Source: Lineus longissimus (Eukaryota > Nemertea > Pilidiophora > Heteronemertea > Lineidae). Taken from it: a DNA stretch of 64,000 bases. Position numbers and translations under genes: made by a program. The stretch lies in the NCBI RefSeq assembly GCF_910592395.1, contig NC_088316.1, positions 14,074,001 through 14,138,000 on the forward strand, in the 5' to 3' direction. This document shows positions 61,439-64,000 of the stretch, in pieces. Position 1 is the stretch's first letter. Every line of letters starts with the position of its first letter. The notes beneath the pieces were generated by a model, which saw nothing but the letters and a program-made list of their open reading frames with translations, did no database searches and was not told the DNA's origin.

Positions 61439-63969
61439 TTAGAATACCTCATCTACCTCTTGATCTCCATTACAAACGGCTTGGCTGTGCTTCGGTGGCT
61501 GGAAATAGCGTGATGCTTTGTCCAAGGCAGTAATCTGGAAAACAAGCTCACGAAATTAAGTTTGTGATCAATCGAAGAAAGAATCGGTATAATAATATGT
61601 TTTTATGGAGACTCTCAAATGAAACCCACCCACTGAGGTCAGAAGGGACCAGCAAATTTGGCTTGGAATGTAAATCAAGTCACTACACACATACACGGAA
61701 TGAGAAACTCTACCGCAGAAGAAGAAGAAGAAGCTGTGCTTGACCCACCACCACATGACATGCCAAGTGTTCTTCCAGTCATCAGTCAACTCGGAGCAAT
61801 ATCAGCTTGTACTTACAGCAATCACATTAACACTGGGGTCTCCCTTCTTCTTCCGGTTGAAGTGCAGACCTATCTCCTTGGAGATTGTCACGTGGAGGTC
61901 ATTGTCCTTGGCCGTGTCGTCCTGGAAATGATTGTAAAAACCATTAAAGCAGGAGAAGGTGCCAAAATGACTTAGATGGAGACAATGTCACATCAACAGC
62001 ACCATGATACTCACAGTGACCCACGGATGGGCTAACACCTGTTCAGCAGAGTAACGTGTCTCAACACTGACATCAAGAACAGGAAGTGCCAAAATGACAT
62101 AAGTTGAGACAATGTCACAACCAACAGCACCATGATACTCACAGCGACCCACGGATGGGCTAACACCTGTTCAGCAGAGTACCATGTCTCAACACTGACA
62201 TCAAGAACAGGAAGTGCCAAAATGACATAAGTTGAGACAATATCACAACCAACAGCACCATGATACTCACAGCGACCCACGGATGGGCTAACACCTGTTC
62301 AGCAGAGTACCATGTCTCAACACTGACATCAAGAACGGGAAGTGCCAAAATGACATAAGTTGAGACAATATCACAACCGACAGATCCATGATACTCGCAG
62401 CGACCCACGGATGGGCTAACACCTGTTCAGCAGAGTACCATGTCTCAACACTGACATCAAGAACAGGAAGTGCCAAAATGACATAAGTTGAGACAATATC
62501 CCAACCAACAGATCCATGATACTCACAGCGACCCACGGATGGGCTAACACCTGTTCAGCAGAGTAACGTGTCTGGGGATTGACGTCTAGCATGTGAGAGA
62601 TGAGGTCTTTGGCCGAGTCCGAGATGTCGTCCCAGAAGGGCGACAGGAATTCGTAGTGACCGGACATGATTTTGTCAAAGAGTTCATCATTGTTGTTTGT
62701 AGCACTGAAATACAATAATCGATATTGTTAAATGATGTTGATGAACTTGATTTGGAAAGACTGCAATTTGTAGGATATCTCAGTGGAGTTAACAGAAATC
62801 TCATGAGGTGAAGAGAATTAACGGAAGAGCCAAAAATCTTACCTGACAAAAGGTGGGAATCCACAAAGCAGAATGTATGTAATGACACCAACAGCCCAGA
62901 TGTCAACCTTCAAGCCATATCTGTAATTATAAGACATGAAAGACGTTGAATTTGGTTCATAGAAATACAGGTGGATATCATAAAGATACATAGGATGATC
63001 GTCATCATGGGGACCCAAGTTGGGTATAAGGTAGTGTAAAGATGCAGCCAGTTATTGAGCCTTGCTTCAGCATGGGGGGGAAGGTGGTTAGCAAAGATTT
63101 TCATGAGAACCTTTTGAGGAGTATCGAGCATTACAAAACATTTCAAGTGTGGAGCAAATCCATTAAGTTGATCTCATCAAAAAATTCTGCAGAAAGTCTA
63201 CTATTGAGACCATGAGGTATTTTGGGAGGATCTGAGACAAGATTCCAAGATTAAAGAACAAAACAACTAAGTTCTGATGATGATTGGAACTTACCCTTCT
63301 TCCTCAAGAATTTCAGGGGCAACGTACGTGGGTGTTCCACAGACGATGCGTAGAGGCCCATCAACGACAGTAGCGAGGCCAAAGTCTCCTAGCTTTAACG
63401 ATTTCGTTCCGTCGTCATATTCACAGATCTGGAGAGAAAAAATTCAACTTTAGTACGTATACATGGAGATGAAACTGGTCTTGTGCCGATAGTATGCTTC
63501 TGATTCAAAATCTGGGCTAAAGTTGATGGAAAACATATCACAAATACAATACACATACAACAGCAGTGATGTACAGACCCCAATGGATGTTCTAGTGGTC
63601 AAAGCATCAGTCTCATGACTGGAAGGTCAAAGGTTCCAGGTAGCTCGTTCCAATGCAGCTGGTTGGTCAACCACTAGCTAGTTGAATATAGGGTACAAAC
63701 TGCCTTCTAACCAGGCATCCGGCAGAGAGGAGTCTGGCACTGAGTAAAGAGCGTAGGTCACATCAGCCAATTCTGGCTGGCCCTTTCACTTCTGGCAGCA
63801 AAATAGCAAACTTTATACTCACCAATAAGTTCTCTGGTTTGATATCTCGGTGGACGATGTTCAAGGAATGGAGATATTTGAGAGCAGACGCCAGGTTGTG
63901 TAGCATGTTGACGGCATCGCGCTCTGTGTACTTGGTCGAGGTGGATATGGCATCAAAAAGGTCACCTCC
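61439..63969 (-). CDS. DCLK: Doublecortin-like kinase, 3' part (kinase domain C-lobe and tail)
   Basis: Exons in transcript order: 63823-63969, 63295-63428, 62843-62920, 62527-62704, 61817-61921, 61439-61534; the 5' part lies beyond the window. Phases are continuous. Catalytic loop [16 protein letters not shown] segment [15 protein letters not shown], activation end [12 protein letters not shown], then [20 protein letters not shown] and the helix [20 protein letters not shown]. The typical DCLK order follows, HPWVA then [20 protein letters not shown], ending [13 protein letters not shown] and EVDEVF-stop. DCLKs are CaMK-group Ser/Thr kinases that, in full-length forms, bind microtubules through doublecortin domains; those domains are not in the window. 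A 128-bp array overlaps exon 62527-62704 and fills the next intron. Paralogue undetermined. Confidence 0.92.
61962..62572 (-). repeat. 128-bp tandem array duplicating a DCLK exon end and its 5' splice site
   Basis: Five units at exactly 128-bp spacing. Donor hexamers (minus-strand GTGAGT) lie at 62009-62014, 62137-62142, 62265-62270 and 62521-62526; the copy at 62393-62398 is GCGAGT. Each unit repeats the exon end ([12 protein letters not shown]) plus intron sequence. Only the 62521 copy is attached to the full exon. Reading into the next unit gives a stop after LLNRC, because 128 is not a multiple of three. Confidence 0.9.
63586..63790 (+). mobile_element. tRNA-derived SINE-like copy in a DCLK intron
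   Basis: TCTAGTGGTCAAAGCATCAG resembles a tRNA D-arm/A box, and CATGACTGGAAGGTCAAAGG with GGTTCCAGG or CGTTCCAATGC resembles the anticodon-to-B-box part. The 3' part (about 63660-63790) is unrelated body sequence. It is too diverged to be a functional tRNA gene. Confidence 0.45.
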
Positions 63970-64000
63970 CTAGAGGAGATGGAACAAAGAATTTGAAATT

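Noticed and set aside
62032-62536. Series of 82-aa minus-strand frames
   Set aside because: They are phase-shifted readings of the 128-bp DCLK array, not separate genes.
63590-63660. Functional tRNA gene
   Set aside because: A-box-like and B-box-like parts are present but the acceptor and anticodon arms do not pair; better explained as a SINE head.
1-64000. CRISPR arrays, rRNA genes or bacterial operons
   Set aside because: Tandem repeats here lack spacer structure, and gene content and introns are those of an animal nuclear genome.

Overview
The window is animal nuclear DNA: short exons separated by introns with GT-AG borders, metazoan-only gene families, abundant dispersed repeats and two tRNA-derived SINE-like copies. 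The repeat content and near one-to-one similarity of the proteins to vertebrate orthologues suggest a marine invertebrate bilaterian; the phylum cannot be fixed from the sequence alone.

Layout. (1) 0.3-6.7 kb, minus strand: a JADE-family PHD-finger gene (scaffold of the HBO1 histone acetyltransferase complex), 12 coding exons, with an apparent one-base frameshift at 6000-6003. (2) 6.79-10.40 kb: a structurally complete Mutator-like DNA transposon (MULE) with ~100-bp terminal inverted repeats, a perfect 10-bp target duplication and an intact 639-aa PHD+FLYWCH+DDE transposase, inserted just upstream of the first JADE coding exon. (3) 12.66-28.8 (or 29.8) kb, minus strand: WDR19/IFT144, an intraflagellar-transport complex A subunit, about 1339 aa, reconstructed in continuous frame through 26 homologous coding exons. 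It carries a pair of 67-bp alternative exons that look mutually exclusive, and a possible 119-aa N-terminal extension. (4) 32.7-44.5 kb, plus strand: CORO7 (coronin-7/POD-1), 22 coding exons, 931 aa, divergent from WDR19, preceded by an exon with an overlapping upstream ORF. (5) 44.5-58.9 kb: CORO7 3' UTR, then gene-poor, repeat-rich DNA: a 135-bp satellite, a LINE-like tail, a (CGT)n-containing element of about 1.1 kb and a family of hairpin repeats. (6) 58.9-64 kb, minus strand: the 3' half of a doublecortin-like kinase (DCLK) gene running off the right edge, in which a 128-bp tandem array has multiplied the end of a kinase exon together with its 5' splice site.

The genes are unrelated in function (chromatin, cilium, Golgi/actin trafficking, microtubule-linked kinase), so there is no operon logic. 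The most notable biology is the intact MULE, the WDR19 alternative exons and the DCLK splice-site array. All exon borders below were read by eye from splice consensus, reading phase and remembered family sequence; no alignment was run.
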